Positions 1 to 9,204 of a DNA stretch of 64,000 bases are shown here, in pieces. The notes below the pieces were generated by a model, which made no database searches, was not told the DNA's origin, and saw nothing but the letters and a program-made list of their open reading frames with translations. The DNA is from Planctomycetota bacterium (lineage in GTDB: Bacteria; Planctomycetota; Planctomycetia; Pirellulales; UBA1268). The translations under genes were made by a program, and so were the position numbers. The stretch is taken from NCBI GenBank assembly GCA_003669585.1, contig QWOQ01000011.1, forward strand, positions 186,001-250,000. The letters run 5' to 3'. Position 1 is the stretch's first letter. Every line of letters starts with the position of its first letter.

Positions 1-1
1 C

Positions 2-328
2 TGGCTGGGATTCGATCAAGGGCGACCAATCGATTCGGTGATCGCAAAAGTTGTGATCTGGCACCTTTTGTATGTGAATATTTTTTGGGCAGCGTTCAAC
101 CTCCTTCCTGTGCTTCCGTTGGATGGTGGTCAGATCACAAGGGAAGCGTTGGAATTGGCAGGTATTCAGGACGCCACTCGCGCGGCACAGATTCTGAGTA
201 TTTTCGCAGGGGCAGCAGTTGCCTGGTGGGCTTTTCAAAATCAGCAAACGTATGTTGCATTCATGTTTGTGATGCTTGCGGTATCAAGTTATCAAGCAGT
301 AAACACAAGTGGTCCGCGATGGAGATGA
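2..328 (+). CDS. Site-2 protease (M50 family), C-terminal fragment
   Basis: This is the last 108 codons of a membrane metalloprotease of the site-2 protease class; the gene begins outside the window and the frame is open from base 2. The motif LLPVLPLDGGQI near the middle matches the third zinc-ligand region (the NPDG/LDG element) of M50 peptidases, which sits in a membrane segment. It is preceded by a hydrophobic helix (VVIWHLLYVNIFWAAFN) and followed by two more hydrophobic stretches, as expected for the C-terminal membrane bundle. The HExxH motif would lie upstream and cannot be checked. Compact, PDZ-free rhomboid-neighbour-type M50 proteins are common in Planctomycetota, but the subtype cannot be told from this piece. 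It converges on the mrp gene. Confidence 0.8.
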   Translation, partial: WLGFDQGRPIDSVIAKVVIWHLLYVNIFWAAFNLLPVLPLDGGQITREALELAGIQDATRAAQILSIFAGAAVAWWAFQNQQTYVAFMFVMLAVSSYQAVNTSGPRWR

Positions 329-457
329 CCAAAAGAAGCAAGCAGTTCGATCTGAGTGCGTGAGCGTGCATGGCCCTGCAATCATTCGGTCTCCGGTCAT
401 TTCTTGGCACGCAGAAACAGACGACCGAATCATTTTACGAATGCGGGGGGCGTGTCT

Positions 458-486
458 CAATTGTCGGCGTACGCACGTGACAATTG
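458..486. terminator. Perfect 8-bp stem-loop between convergent genes
   Basis: CAATTGTC (458-465) pairs perfectly with GACAATTG (479-486) around a 13-nt loop that itself contains the palindrome GCGTACGC. It lies directly after the stop codon of mrp, the last gene of the nuo transcript, and downstream of the convergent M50 gene. There is no T-tract on either strand, so it is a candidate transcript-end or RNA-stabilising hairpin and not a classical intrinsic terminator. Confidence 0.4.
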
Positions 487-487
487 C

Positions 488-1549
488 TTACAGTACGGCG
501 AGTGAAGGCAACGGGGGCTTTGCCGCATGTCGTGAGGCGATGGTTTCAACGAGTCGCTGGCAGATGGCTTCAAAAAAAGGTCGTGCGAGAGGATCATCAA
601 AATTGGCTTCCGTGGTACCCGCGTCCCCATGCTCGCGAATTGGTATTTGAAGCGGAACCTCGCCAAGGAAAGGAATGTCGAGTTCCAAGGCAGTTCTTTT
701 CGCTCCACCGGAACCAAAGATATTCCATCGCTTTCCAGTATCTGGACATTGAAAGAAACTCATGTTTTCAACCATACCGAGCAACGGAATGTTGACCTTT
801 CGAAACATAGCGATCGCCTTCGTAGCATCTAAAAGAGCCACGTCCTGCGGGGTGCAGACAATCACTGAACCGGTCAGCGGAAGAATTTGCGAAAGAGTAA
901 GGGCAATGTCCCCGGTTCCAGGAGGCATGTCGATTATGAGATAGTCAAGCGGTCCCCATTTCGTGTCGCGCAGCATCTGGGTAATCGCTCCATGGAGCAT
1001 CGGCCCTCTCCAGACAACAGCTTCTCCCGGAGGAACAAGAAATCCCATCGACATGACAGGCATGGTACCGTGGAGCATCGGTACAATTTTTCCTTCTTCC
1101 ACGGCGGGACGACCCGAGAGGCCCAGAAGATGCGGCACACTCGGTCCGTAAACATCCGCGTCCATCAAACCGACGTGGCAGCCTGCACGTTTGAGACCGA
1201 GAGCAATACATGCAGCGATCGTGCTTTTTCCGACGCCGCCTTTTCCAGAGCCGACCGCAATGACACTTTTTGCTTCAAGACCAATCTCACCAAGCTTTGA
1301 TGGTGGACGTTCAAATTTCTCGATCTCAACCTGAATGCTCGCAGTGGGATATTGTGTCGCGAGTGCCTCTGCGATGCGGCCGCGAGTTTGCGCCCAAAGA
1401 GGTGCCGAATGCGAACACAAACCGATGACAATTTGTATGTTCGAGCCTGAACAATCAATCTTCAGAACTTGCCCTGTTTGTGTAAGAGGTCTTCCCGTTT
1501 CGGGATCAGAAATTTTCGACAAAAGAGACTCAACACCACTTTGATCCAT
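488..1549 (-). CDS. mrp: Mrp/NBP35-family Fe-S cluster carrier ATPase
   Basis: This is a cytoplasmic P-loop ATPase of the Mrp/ApbC/NBP35 family that carries Fe-S clusters to apoproteins. An N-terminal DUF59/MIP18-like domain (about residues 5-80) is followed by the deviant Walker A SGKGGVGKST at about 100-110, LMDADVYGPSVPHLLG and a Walker B-like LIIDMPPGTGD. The reading frame opens further upstream, but AGGAG sits 7 nt before the ATG at 1549, so that start (353 aa) is preferred. The C-terminal CxxC that bridges a cluster in many Mrp proteins reads CPDT here, with only one Cys. It follows nuoN by 24 nt as the last gene of the complex I operon, which suggests a role in supplying its many Fe-S clusters (inference). 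Confidence 0.92.
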   Translation of the reverse strand: MDQSGVESLLSKISDPETGRPLTQTGQVLKIDCSGSNIQIVIGLCSHSAPLWAQTRGRIAEALATQYPTASIQVEIEKFERPPSKLGEIGLEAKSVIAVGSGKGGVGKSTIAACIALGLKRAGCHVGLMDADVYGPSVPHLLGLSGRPAVEEGKIVPMLHGTMPVMSMGFLVPPGEAVVWRGPMLHGAITQMLRDTKWGPLDYLIIDMPPGTGDIALTLSQILPLTGSVIVCTPQDVALLDATKAIAMFRKVNIPLLGMVENMSFFQCPDTGKRWNIFGSGGAKRTALELDIPFLGEVPLQIPIREHGDAGTTEANFDDPLARPFFEAICQRLVETIASRHAAKPPLPSLAVL

Positions 1550-1573
1550 TGACAATCTCCTCATATGCATTGT

Positions 1574-3358
1574 TTATTGAGATGGTTCGCTCACTCTGTC
1601 AGTCACCGGCAACAAGTTGAGCGAACTGACGACCGGAGCTTCTCGCGACGTGCGATCAGGCACTTGCGAAATGGTAATTTCACTCGAACTATGCATCGCG
1701 GATGATTTCATAGAATTCGATTGGCCGGGAATGGTACGGGCTATACTTCCTGCCCGGGTTGCTGATGCGAAGAGCCCTTGAGGTTGCAGGGTCACCATCA
1801 CGAGCACCCCTGCACTCAGGAGCATTGCAAGACCAGCCGACAGGCCTCCATCTGCCTGCACACCACGCGATACGGGTTTAAAATACATCGCCGCGATCAC
1901 CTTGAGATAATAGGCCGCAGCAATTGCCGCATTGAGAACGAGGGTAACAGCCAAACCAACAAACCATGTTCTGCGGCTTCCGAAGGACATCGGTGACAAC
2001 CAATCGACCTCTAGGGATGAAACAACAAGCATGAGCTTCCCCCAAAATCCTGGAAGAGGAGGAATTCCAGCCAGGCTCAATAAAAAGAGTGTCATTGAAA
2101 AAGCCGCAACAGGATGCGCCGTTGAAAGACCGGCAAGATCGTCAATCGAGGAAACTTCCTCGCGAATGCGCTTAGAAATATTCCCGGGTTTCCATTCAAG
2201 CGCCTTATGTCCCAGGAAAGTAATGACCGCAAACGTTCCGACTGTCGCCACGATATAGGTCGAAAGATAAAAAAGTGTCGATCCCAGTCCATCGAGTCCC
2301 GCCCAGATACCACCAGACCCACCAGCGTCTGAACGCTGTCCATCACTTGCCGCTGCGACAGCAACACCAACGAGGAGATACCCTGCGTGGGCAATCGACG
2401 AGCAGGCAAGCAGCCTCCGCATATTTGATTGCACAAGTGCCATGACGTTGCCTATGGTCATCGTCAATGCAGCCACAATCACAAGTACTTTCCAAGACAA
2501 ATCAAGATGCCATAACCCGGCCGACCCCACTGCCTCGCCTGGGGAACCGGTAGCCAGTGCAAGAAGTCTTGCGATGACGATCACACCAGCCACTTTTGGA
2601 AGCGTAGACAGTAACGCTGCGTTTCCAGGACTCGTTCCCTCGTAGACATCTGGGGCATAAAAATGCATTGGCACGGCTGCCATGCGAAAGGTCGCACCGG
2701 CGATGACAAGTGCCACGGCAATTGGAACGAGTGAAGTGGCGAACGATTCAATGGCAGGTTGAGAAGATCGCAAACGATCTGAAATCACAGCCAGACTTGT
2801 GGACCCACCGATTCCGTAGAGACATACGATTCCGTACAGGAAGAGTCCCGAAGCCATGAGTGAAAGATAAAAATATTTGAGACTCGCCTCTTGTCCTCGA
2901 GCATCGGTTCGGCCGGTAGCAAGCAGAATGTACGTTGGAATTGAAATGAGTTCGAGCCCAGCAAAAAGCAGGACCAAATCATCCGCAGCGCCCACAAGTG
3001 AAAGTCCACAGAGGAGGAGCAAGAATACGCCTCCCTCTTCGGTCGTCGAGGAATGACGTCTTTGACTTTCGCGAGATTGTCCAGCAAGCACGAGCGCCAA
3101 AAGAGCTCCGACGGAGAGCACCATCCAGCGAATGAATCCAGAAAAGAGATCAATCGCAAGCGGGCCCGAAAGGTTTGTATCAGCCGGTTGAAGCGTGGCA
3201 AAACCACCCGCCACGGCAATGCCAAGAAGAGCCGCCATCCACCCACTGCGAAACCCCAGAAACGCTCCAGAAAGAAGAATGACAATCGCAGCCGCAACGA
3301 GAGCCAACTCCGGAGCGATCAGAATAAACGTATTAAGCGAGGTGGTTGACTCGGTCAT
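1574..3358 (-). CDS. nuoN: NADH-quinone oxidoreductase subunit N
   Basis: NuoN is one of three antiporter-like proton-pumping membrane subunits of complex I. The 594-residue protein has the proton_antipo_M core with about 14 hydrophobic helices, the helix-7/8 region with VPMHFYAPDVYEGTSP, and the IAHAGYLLVGVAV segment containing the conserved His/Lys neighbourhood. A hydrophilic, Ser-rich tail of about 70 residues after the last helix is longer than usual and looks unconserved. Its ATG overlaps the nuoM stop in an ATGA, which indicates translational coupling. It is the last nuo gene; mrp follows closely. Confidence 0.96.
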   Translation of the reverse strand: MTESTTSLNTFILIAPELALVAAAIVILLSGAFLGFRSGWMAALLGIAVAGGFATLQPADTNLSGPLAIDLFSGFIRWMVLSVGALLALVLAGQSRESQRRHSSTTEEGGVFLLLLCGLSLVGAADDLVLLFAGLELISIPTYILLATGRTDARGQEASLKYFYLSLMASGLFLYGIVCLYGIGGSTSLAVISDRLRSSQPAIESFATSLVPIAVALVIAGATFRMAAVPMHFYAPDVYEGTSPGNAALLSTLPKVAGVIVIARLLALATGSPGEAVGSAGLWHLDLSWKVLVIVAALTMTIGNVMALVQSNMRRLLACSSIAHAGYLLVGVAVAAASDGQRSDAGGSGGIWAGLDGLGSTLFYLSTYIVATVGTFAVITFLGHKALEWKPGNISKRIREEVSSIDDLAGLSTAHPVAAFSMTLFLLSLAGIPPLPGFWGKLMLVVSSLEVDWLSPMSFGSRRTWFVGLAVTLVLNAAIAAAYYLKVIAAMYFKPVSRGVQADGGLSAGLAMLLSAGVLVMVTLQPQGLFASATRAGSIARTIPGQSNSMKSSAMHSSSEITISQVPDRTSREAPVVSSLNLLPVTDRVSEPSQ

Positions 3359-5181
3359 GGTGAAACAATCCGTGTGAGTTGATCGGAAGGAATCATTCGA
3401 GGACCAGTCAGCAGCAGACTGTGACGGGAAGAGAAAAAGAGGTTGGAAATATTTTGAGTTTCGTGAGAAGAAGCAGAAGGAAAGACGGAATCGGTTCTGG
3501 TCGTGACAGATTCTGAAAAAGTTTTTTGAGATGCCTTAACCCGTGCATCAAATACGTCACAGGATGCTCGAGTTGCGGATCGCACAGCACTCGACGACGG
3601 GGCAAGAAATGTCTGAGGAGTGATTCCAATCCAAACAACAAAAAATGCAAGTGGTGCAAGAGCCCCCCACTCCCACCATCGCAAGTCATCAATGGCCGTA
3701 AATCCGTGGGGATCTTTTTGGAGAGATGCCTGCGATCCCGAAGAAAGACCTGAAGAGCCTCGTTCTGCTCCAAAAAATACTCGTTCAACAGCCCAGAGCA
3801 TGTACCAAGCACCAAGCACCACTCCGGCGACGGCCGCGAGACTCATCACCAGATAGAGAGTCTCCCAGTGAAGCGGAGCACCACGAAAGGAACGCTGAAA
3901 CATGCCAATCAGAATCATGAACTCGCCGACAAAACCATTGAGACCAGGCAGTCCAATGCTTGAGAACGTGAAAAGCATGAAAAGAACAGTAAGCCAAGGA
4001 GCTTTTGAAGCAATGCCCCCAAGGTTCACAATGGAACGCGTGTGATATCGCTCGTAGATCATTCCCACCAGCGCAAAAAGCCCGGCGCTCGAAAGACCAT
4101 GGTTGATCAACTGTAAATTAGCTCCTTCAATTGCCAGAGCATCCAGTGCAAACAGCCCCATCACGCAGTACCCCATGTGGCTCACGCTTGAAAAGGCAAT
4201 CAATCGCTTGAGGTCTCGCTGCGCAATTGCGACTAAAGCGCCATAAACAATTCCAACGACACCAAGACTCACGAGCCAGGGAGCGGCCACGGCGGCTGCA
4301 TCGGGAAGCATCGGAAGCGAGAATCTCAGGAATCCGTACATGCCAATTTTGAGAAGCACGCCGGCCAGATCGACGCTTCCGCCCGTCGGTGCTTCTACGT
4401 GCGCTAAGGGAAGCCATGTGTGTAGCGGAACGATCGGAACCTTGACGGCGAAACCGGCAAGCAACGCACAGAAGATCCACATCTGAAGCCACCCTGACTC
4501 AGCCGTCATGGGAATGGGATGGGCTGCGAGACCTGCTGTGAGCGTATCGATATCGAACGACAGTATCCCGGAGTGGGATGCATTCCAGAGAACAACTGAC
4601 AGTAGACCGATAAACGTAAATACGCTTCCGGCGAGTGTGTAGATAAAAAACTTTGCCGCTGCACGCCGTCGATCTTCGTGTCCCCAAATGCCAATTAAAA
4701 AAAACAGTGGGACAAGAGTGAACTCAAAAAATACATAAAAAAGTACAACATCGCGGGCGGTAAAAACCCCGAGCATCGCTGTTTCAAGGATCAGCAGAAG
4801 CATGTAGAAACCGACCGATCGCTCCTTAATCGATTGCCAACTCACAAGCACCGCCGTCAGACTCAAGAGAGCAGACAGACCAAAAATCCAGAGCGAAAGC
4901 CCATCCAGTCCAAGTGAAAATTGAATATCAAGAGCACCGTCCACAAGCCAAGGAACCTGTACGACGGCGTATGGAGCGCCGACTGCTGCCTCAGGACTGT
5001 TGAGATAACGGAGGATCAGCCAGCCGGTGAGCACAAGTGTGACCACTGCCGTAACCACCGCGCTTTGTCGAACTGCAGATCGACCGCGAGCGCCGAGCAC
5101 CCAGACTAAGAGCGATCCAACAATCGGCGTGGCGAGCACGAGCAAAAGATGTGTGGCAGGAGTGAGATCAAATGATGTCAT
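3355..5181 (-). CDS. nuoM: NADH-quinone oxidoreductase subunit M
   Basis: NuoM is the middle antiporter-like proton pump of the complex I membrane arm. LHTWLPLAHVEAPT and SSVSHMGYCVMGLFA are the family signatures, within about 14 transmembrane helices. The frame opens with a TTG at 5193, but the ATG at 5181 has GGAA about 8 nt upstream and gives MTSFDLTP, so 608 aa is preferred. The hydrophilic C-terminal extension (about 90 residues, Ser-rich, ending ...RIVSP) goes beyond the usual length of around 500 aa and looks poorly conserved. It lies 36 nt after nuoL and overlaps nuoN by 4 nt. Confidence 0.96.
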   Translation of the reverse strand: MTSFDLTPATHLLLVLATPIVGSLLVWVLGARGRSAVRQSAVVTAVVTLVLTGWLILRYLNSPEAAVGAPYAVVQVPWLVDGALDIQFSLGLDGLSLWIFGLSALLSLTAVLVSWQSIKERSVGFYMLLLILETAMLGVFTARDVVLFYVFFEFTLVPLFFLIGIWGHEDRRRAAAKFFIYTLAGSVFTFIGLLSVVLWNASHSGILSFDIDTLTAGLAAHPIPMTAESGWLQMWIFCALLAGFAVKVPIVPLHTWLPLAHVEAPTGGSVDLAGVLLKIGMYGFLRFSLPMLPDAAAVAAPWLVSLGVVGIVYGALVAIAQRDLKRLIAFSSVSHMGYCVMGLFALDALAIEGANLQLINHGLSSAGLFALVGMIYERYHTRSIVNLGGIASKAPWLTVLFMLFTFSSIGLPGLNGFVGEFMILIGMFQRSFRGAPLHWETLYLVMSLAAVAGVVLGAWYMLWAVERVFFGAERGSSGLSSGSQASLQKDPHGFTAIDDLRWWEWGALAPLAFFVVWIGITPQTFLAPSSSAVRSATRASCDVFDARVKASQKTFSESVTTRTDSVFPSASSHETQNISNLFFSSRHSLLLTGPRMIPSDQLTRIVSP

Positions 5182-5216
5182 CAGAATTTCCAAAAGCTTT
5201 TCGATTCCCGTTCACG

Positions 5217-7397
5217 CTAACCGCGCAACTGCCACACGAGGGCCAGCACAAGAGCCAGTACCCCGACAACACCAGCAACTGCGTATCGCTGAAGCAGACC
5301 CGATTGGAGCGATCGCAGCACGCGTCCAAGTGAAAACGGAACCCTTCCTACGGCATCGACGAGTCCATCAAGCACAGACGAGTCAAAAAAAGCCAGAAGT
5401 CGAGCAATGAATTCGAGTGGACGAACTACCACAAAAACGTAAATCAGATCGATATAAAATTTGTTTTCAAAAAGGGTGCCAACAGGACCGAGAAAGCGTT
5501 CTATGTGCGGCCCATCACTGCGTCGCCCTAAATGTGCAATCGCCGCAATTGAAATACCCAGTAGGGATGCAAGAGTTCCTTGAACTGCCAGATCAAGATG
5601 AAATACATGCGGCACCGCGGTTCCAGCGACGCTCGGTGCAGCCAGTGAAGGCGTGGAGGCAAGAAAAAGTGAGAGGGATTGTGTTCCAAAAATCCAAATC
5701 CCAGACACTCCTGAAGCGATGGCCAGAAGCACCAACGGCCCGGTCATCGTCGGTGGCGATTCGTGTGCATGATGACCAGCCTCGTGGGGCACACGAGTCG
5801 GTCCGGTGAAGGTCATGAAGAAGGCTCGGAATGTATAAAAAGCTGTGAGTCCTGCGGTGATCAAAGACATCCACCATAAAATCTGCCAAACAAATGGAGT
5901 ATTGAGTGCCTCGAGGCTCGCCGGAAATGCGTCGACATTCGTGACGGATTCAACACTGCTCGTCAGATGCATGCGTGGAGCGATCAGTCCAGTCATGGCA
6001 TGTGATTCGTGCGACGAATGGTGCGCAGTATCGGGCCAGCCTTTTGTTCGAAGAGCGGTAAGAATCTCATCCTTGCTAAAGAATCCTGCGAATGGAGCGA
6101 CGCCGGCAAGTGCCAGCGAACCGCAGAGAAAAGTGATTGCTGTAATCGGCATGACTTTTCGCAGTCCACCGAAGCGACGCATATCAATGACGCCGCCCAT
6201 CGAGTGCATCACACTTCCCGCGCCGAGAAAAAGCAGAGCTTTGAAAAAGGCGTGGGTCATAAGGTGAAAAATAGCTGCTGTAAAACCGAGCGCCAAACCT
6301 GTTCCCAGACTGGCAAACATGTAGCCGAGTTGACTAATGGTCGAATAGGCGAGCACTCGCTTGAGATCGTTTTGCACTGTAGCAATAAGCGCAGCGACCA
6401 TCGCGGTCGAGGCTCCAACGATCGACACGACCACGAGTGCCCCCGGACAAGCAACAAACAAAGGCGCGGTGCGCGTTATGAGATAGACGCCAGCGGTCAC
6501 CATCGTTGCTGCATGAATCAGAGCGCTGGCGGGAGTTGGCCCTTCCATTGCATCGGGAAGCCAGACATGGAGGGGCAGTTGCGCACTTTTTCCGCATGCC
6601 GCCAGCAGCAAGAGAAGACACACTGCCGTTCCGATGGCTCCGCCAATAATTCCAGATTCATCCATGAGCCGGGTCTTGCCGAGAATCCCAGGAAGAATTG
6701 TTCCATTGGGAGAAAGTGAGTCGTGAAAATCGAGTGTGCCATAGGTAACAAATAAGAGAAACAGGGCGACGGCAAAACCAAAATCACCAATACGGTTTAC
6801 AAGAAACGCTTTCTTCGCTGCTCGAGCGGCGTCCGGCTTTTGAAACCAGAATCCAATCAGAAGATAACTACACGCTCCCACCGCCTCCCAGAAGACATAA
6901 ACAATGAGAAAATTACTTGCAGCGACGAGCATCGTCATTGAAAAAACAAACATTGCCACAAGCGCAAAGAATCGCGGATACCCTGGATCATCATGCATAT
7001 AACCAATCGAATAGATGGCCACGAGTAGCCCAACACAGGTGACCAGCGACAACATTGTGGCAGTCAGTGGATCGAGTCGCAGCGTGACATCAATTGAAAA
7101 CGGTCGTGCTGCAACTTGATTGGCATTGTGATCGACAGGATCAGATTCAACGCCGGCCCACTGCCAGAGCGTTACTATCGATTCATCCGGTCGAGCGGCC
7201 GATTCAACGGTGGTTCCTTCACGTACCCTCTCCACTTCAACAGCAAGCAGCACAAGTGCAGCAGCAGCAGCAATCGCGATGCTCGCAATCGCTGGAATAT
7301 GGGCTTTGGAACCGAGCACTCGGCCAAGAATGATCGTCGCAACCGCACCAATAAAAGGTACCAGAGGCACCAACAACTGGAGGGTTTCGATCGACAT
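5217..7397 (-). CDS. nuoL: NADH-quinone oxidoreductase subunit L
   Basis: NuoL is the distal proton-pumping subunit with the long lateral helix of complex I. The N-terminal Oxidored_q1_N region (GSMD-equivalent YSIGYMHDDPGYPRFFA), the core motif HVWLPDAMEGPTPASALIHA and the STISQLGYMFASLG segment are all present, followed by a C-terminal amphipathic helix and final transmembrane helix. The open frame extends to 7490 and overlaps nuoK, but the first residues there (NCSNESTSESFAPF) do not look like NuoL; MSIETLQLLVPLVP at 7397 (726 aa) fits the family start. ATGs at 7418 and 7427 are alternatives, and none has a clear Shine-Dalgarno site. Confidence 0.95.
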   Translation of the reverse strand: MSIETLQLLVPLVPFIGAVATIILGRVLGSKAHIPAIASIAIAAAAALVLLAVEVERVREGTTVESAARPDESIVTLWQWAGVESDPVDHNANQVAARPFSIDVTLRLDPLTATMLSLVTCVGLLVAIYSIGYMHDDPGYPRFFALVAMFVFSMTMLVAASNFLIVYVFWEAVGACSYLLIGFWFQKPDAARAAKKAFLVNRIGDFGFAVALFLLFVTYGTLDFHDSLSPNGTILPGILGKTRLMDESGIIGGAIGTAVCLLLLLAACGKSAQLPLHVWLPDAMEGPTPASALIHAATMVTAGVYLITRTAPLFVACPGALVVVSIVGASTAMVAALIATVQNDLKRVLAYSTISQLGYMFASLGTGLALGFTAAIFHLMTHAFFKALLFLGAGSVMHSMGGVIDMRRFGGLRKVMPITAITFLCGSLALAGVAPFAGFFSKDEILTALRTKGWPDTAHHSSHESHAMTGLIAPRMHLTSSVESVTNVDAFPASLEALNTPFVWQILWWMSLITAGLTAFYTFRAFFMTFTGPTRVPHEAGHHAHESPPTMTGPLVLLAIASGVSGIWIFGTQSLSLFLASTPSLAAPSVAGTAVPHVFHLDLAVQGTLASLLGISIAAIAHLGRRSDGPHIERFLGPVGTLFENKFYIDLIYVFVVVRPLEFIARLLAFFDSSVLDGLVDAVGRVPFSLGRVLRSLQSGLLQRYAVAGVVGVLALVLALVWQLRG

Positions 7398-7461
7398 TTC
7401 AGTTGAAAAAAAAGGCATGAAAGACATCACAAAAAAAGGAAAGTAGAACGGGGCAAAGGAC

Positions 7462-7905
7462 TCAGACGTGCTCTCGTTCGAGCAGTTCATTCTGGTCGAT
7501 TTCAGGTTGAACGCCGGCAGGTGTCAGCCGAGGCCATTGCGGTGAAAGAGTGTCGACGGAAGGAAGTTCTCGATCGACTTGTTTCTCCATCGAGTCATTG
7601 CCTAACGATTGCCACGCAGCAACGTCGAGGATGCCGGTACGACCGAATACCCCCAGTACATAGACAAGTGCTATGGCCGCCTCACAGGCAGCCACCGTGA
7701 GAACAAAAATGACAAGAATATGGCCACCCCAATCATCGTGAAAACGGCTCCATGCGGCGAGGCTCACCGATATTCCCTGAAGCATGAGTTCGGCCGAAAG
7801 AAACATCACGATCAGATTGCGACGAGTAAGCATGCCAACCAAACCGAGTGAAAAAAGCATTGCACCCACAAGCAACGCATTGTTGAGCAGGGAAGCTTCA
7901 TTCAT
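7462..7905 (-). CDS. nuoK: NADH-quinone oxidoreductase subunit K with C-terminal tail
   Basis: NuoK is a small three-helix subunit that contributes to the proton path of complex I. Residues 1-100 carry the family pattern, including LLNNALLVGAMLFSLGLVGML, LIVMFLSAELMLQGISV with its buried Glu, and VAACEAAIALVYVLGVFG with the second buried Glu. At 147 aa it is about 45 residues longer than a typical NuoK: a hydrophilic, acidic tail (SMEKQVDRELPSVDTLSPQ...) follows the last helix. GGAGG lies 8 nt before the start, and the start overlaps the nuoJ stop by 8 nt. Confidence 0.95.
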   Translation of the reverse strand: MNEASLLNNALLVGAMLFSLGLVGMLTRRNLIVMFLSAELMLQGISVSLAAWSRFHDDWGGHILVIFVLTVAACEAAIALVYVLGVFGRTGILDVAAWQSLGNDSMEKQVDRELPSVDTLSPQWPRLTPAGVQPEIDQNELLEREHV

Positions 7906-8674
7906 CTCGAAGACCTCCCCTCAAAAGTGTCTTGGATTGGGATTCTGTATTTCGTGACACAATCGCAATCGAACCAATGAGAGATACCAATAACAAAACA
8001 CCGGCCACTTCAACCGAAACCAGATGACGTCCAAACATTTGAGATCCCAAACGAGCAACATGGTCATCCTGAAGAAGTTGCCTTTCGAGTAAAGCCGGAT
8101 TATTCGCGACAAATCCTGCAAATGCGGAACTCTCGGAGAAGTTTTCGTTCAGTGACATCCTGCCAATGACAAGTGAGAGCAATCCCAGCAGCACAGCTCC
8201 AGAAACTGCGGAGAGAAAAGGTTCGTTTGACACGCGATCGTACGGAGCCAGACCGGATGGCTGCGCAAGCATGAGCACAAAAAGAAACATCACGAGAATC
8301 GCGCCAGCGTAGACAACGATCGTTGCCACACCTAAAAACTGTGCACCAAGCACCAGAAGCACTCCCGAAACGCCAGCCAAAGAAAGAGCAAACCAGATCG
8401 CCGAGTAGACCGGGCTTCGAGTGAGAATTGTGGCTGCCCCGGATACGACTGCGACAATCGAAACAATACTGAAGACCACCTCATCGCCGATACATCCCAT
8501 CCGGCGACCGCTCATTATAAAAGCGACGAGAGCAACTGTTCCAAAAACGTAACCTACGCCTCGGGCTGCGCGGGTCGAGGAAGATCGAGGCAGCAGCAAC
8601 CACAGAGCGAGTGCCGTGAGAGTAACCGCTCCTGCCAGCAGAAGTCCGGGTGAAGAAAAAGGAGGAATTCTCAC
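7898..8674 (-). CDS. nuoJ: NADH-quinone oxidoreductase subunit J
   Basis: NuoJ is a five-helix membrane subunit at the junction of the peripheral and membrane arms of complex I. The signature stretch FLGVATIVVYAGAILVMFLF, including the pi-bulge helix of TM3, is present at about residues 115-135. At 258 residues it is longer than the E. coli protein because of an extra N-terminal pair of hydrophobic segments (LLLAGAVTLTALALWLLL) and a soluble loop before the last helix. Its ATG overlaps the nuoI stop (ATGA) and its stop overlaps the nuoK start. Confidence 0.93.
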   Translation of the reverse strand: MRIPPFSSPGLLLAGAVTLTALALWLLLPRSSSTRAARGVGYVFGTVALVAFIMSGRRMGCIGDEVVFSIVSIVAVVSGAATILTRSPVYSAIWFALSLAGVSGVLLVLGAQFLGVATIVVYAGAILVMFLFVLMLAQPSGLAPYDRVSNEPFLSAVSGAVLLGLLSLVIGRMSLNENFSESSAFAGFVANNPALLERQLLQDDHVARLGSQMFGRHLVSVEVAGVLLLVSLIGSIAIVSRNTESQSKTLLRGGLRDE

Positions 8675-9204
8675 AGCGTTCCTCCTAACGATGCGGACTT
8701 CATGGGCTCGCTATCCTTTGTCATGTCATAGACACTCAGGAGTTTTTCTTTGTCGAAGATCATCTCTTCGCGGCTCTTTCCAGTCAGATCGAGAAGACTC
8801 GTCAATTCAATCGCATCGACTGGACACGCCTCTTCACACATGCCGCAAAAAATGCAGCGTAGTTCATCAATCGAAAAACTCTCCGGATATTTCTCGCGAT
8901 CACTCCATGGACTTTCTGCTGCAACGATGTCGATGCAATGCGCGGGGCAGGCTGTTGCGCAGAGAAAGCAGGCAACGCACTTGACGCGCCCATCATCATC
9001 CCGATTCAGCCGATGCACTCCTCGGTAGATGAGCGGGTTACCGACTGTGGGGCGTTCCTCAGGGAAATGAACAGTCACTTTTGGACTGATCATGTGGCGG
9101 GCAGTTGTTGAGAGTCCCTGCATAAACAGCGGGAGGTAGAGTTTTTCCATGAGACCGAGCGGCTTATCATCAATCCACGTGACGTGCGGATCAGTTGGTT
9201 TCAT
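8671..9204 (-). CDS. nuoI: NADH-quinone oxidoreductase subunit I
   Basis: NuoI carries the N6a and N6b [4Fe-4S] clusters that relay electrons to N2 in the peripheral arm. The 177-residue protein has two ferredoxin motifs, CVACFLCATACP followed by a distant Cys-Pro, and CIFCGMCEEACP. The N-terminal amphipathic segment that anchors it to NuoH (LYLPLFMQGLSTTARHM) is visible. Start and stop both overlap their neighbours by 4 nt, so it is tightly coupled to nuoH and nuoJ. Confidence 0.96.
   Translation of the reverse strand: MKPTDPHVTWIDDKPLGLMEKLYLPLFMQGLSTTARHMISPKVTVHFPEERPTVGNPLIYRGVHRLNRDDDGRVKCVACFLCATACPAHCIDIVAAESPWSDREKYPESFSIDELRCIFCGMCEEACPVDAIELTSLLDLTGKSREEMIFDKEKLLSVYDMTKDSEPMKSASLGGTL

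Noticed and set aside
370..480. 37-codon ATG frame between the M50 and mrp genes
   Set aside because: Too short, no ribosome site and no motif; it covers the hairpin at 458-486, which explains the region better.
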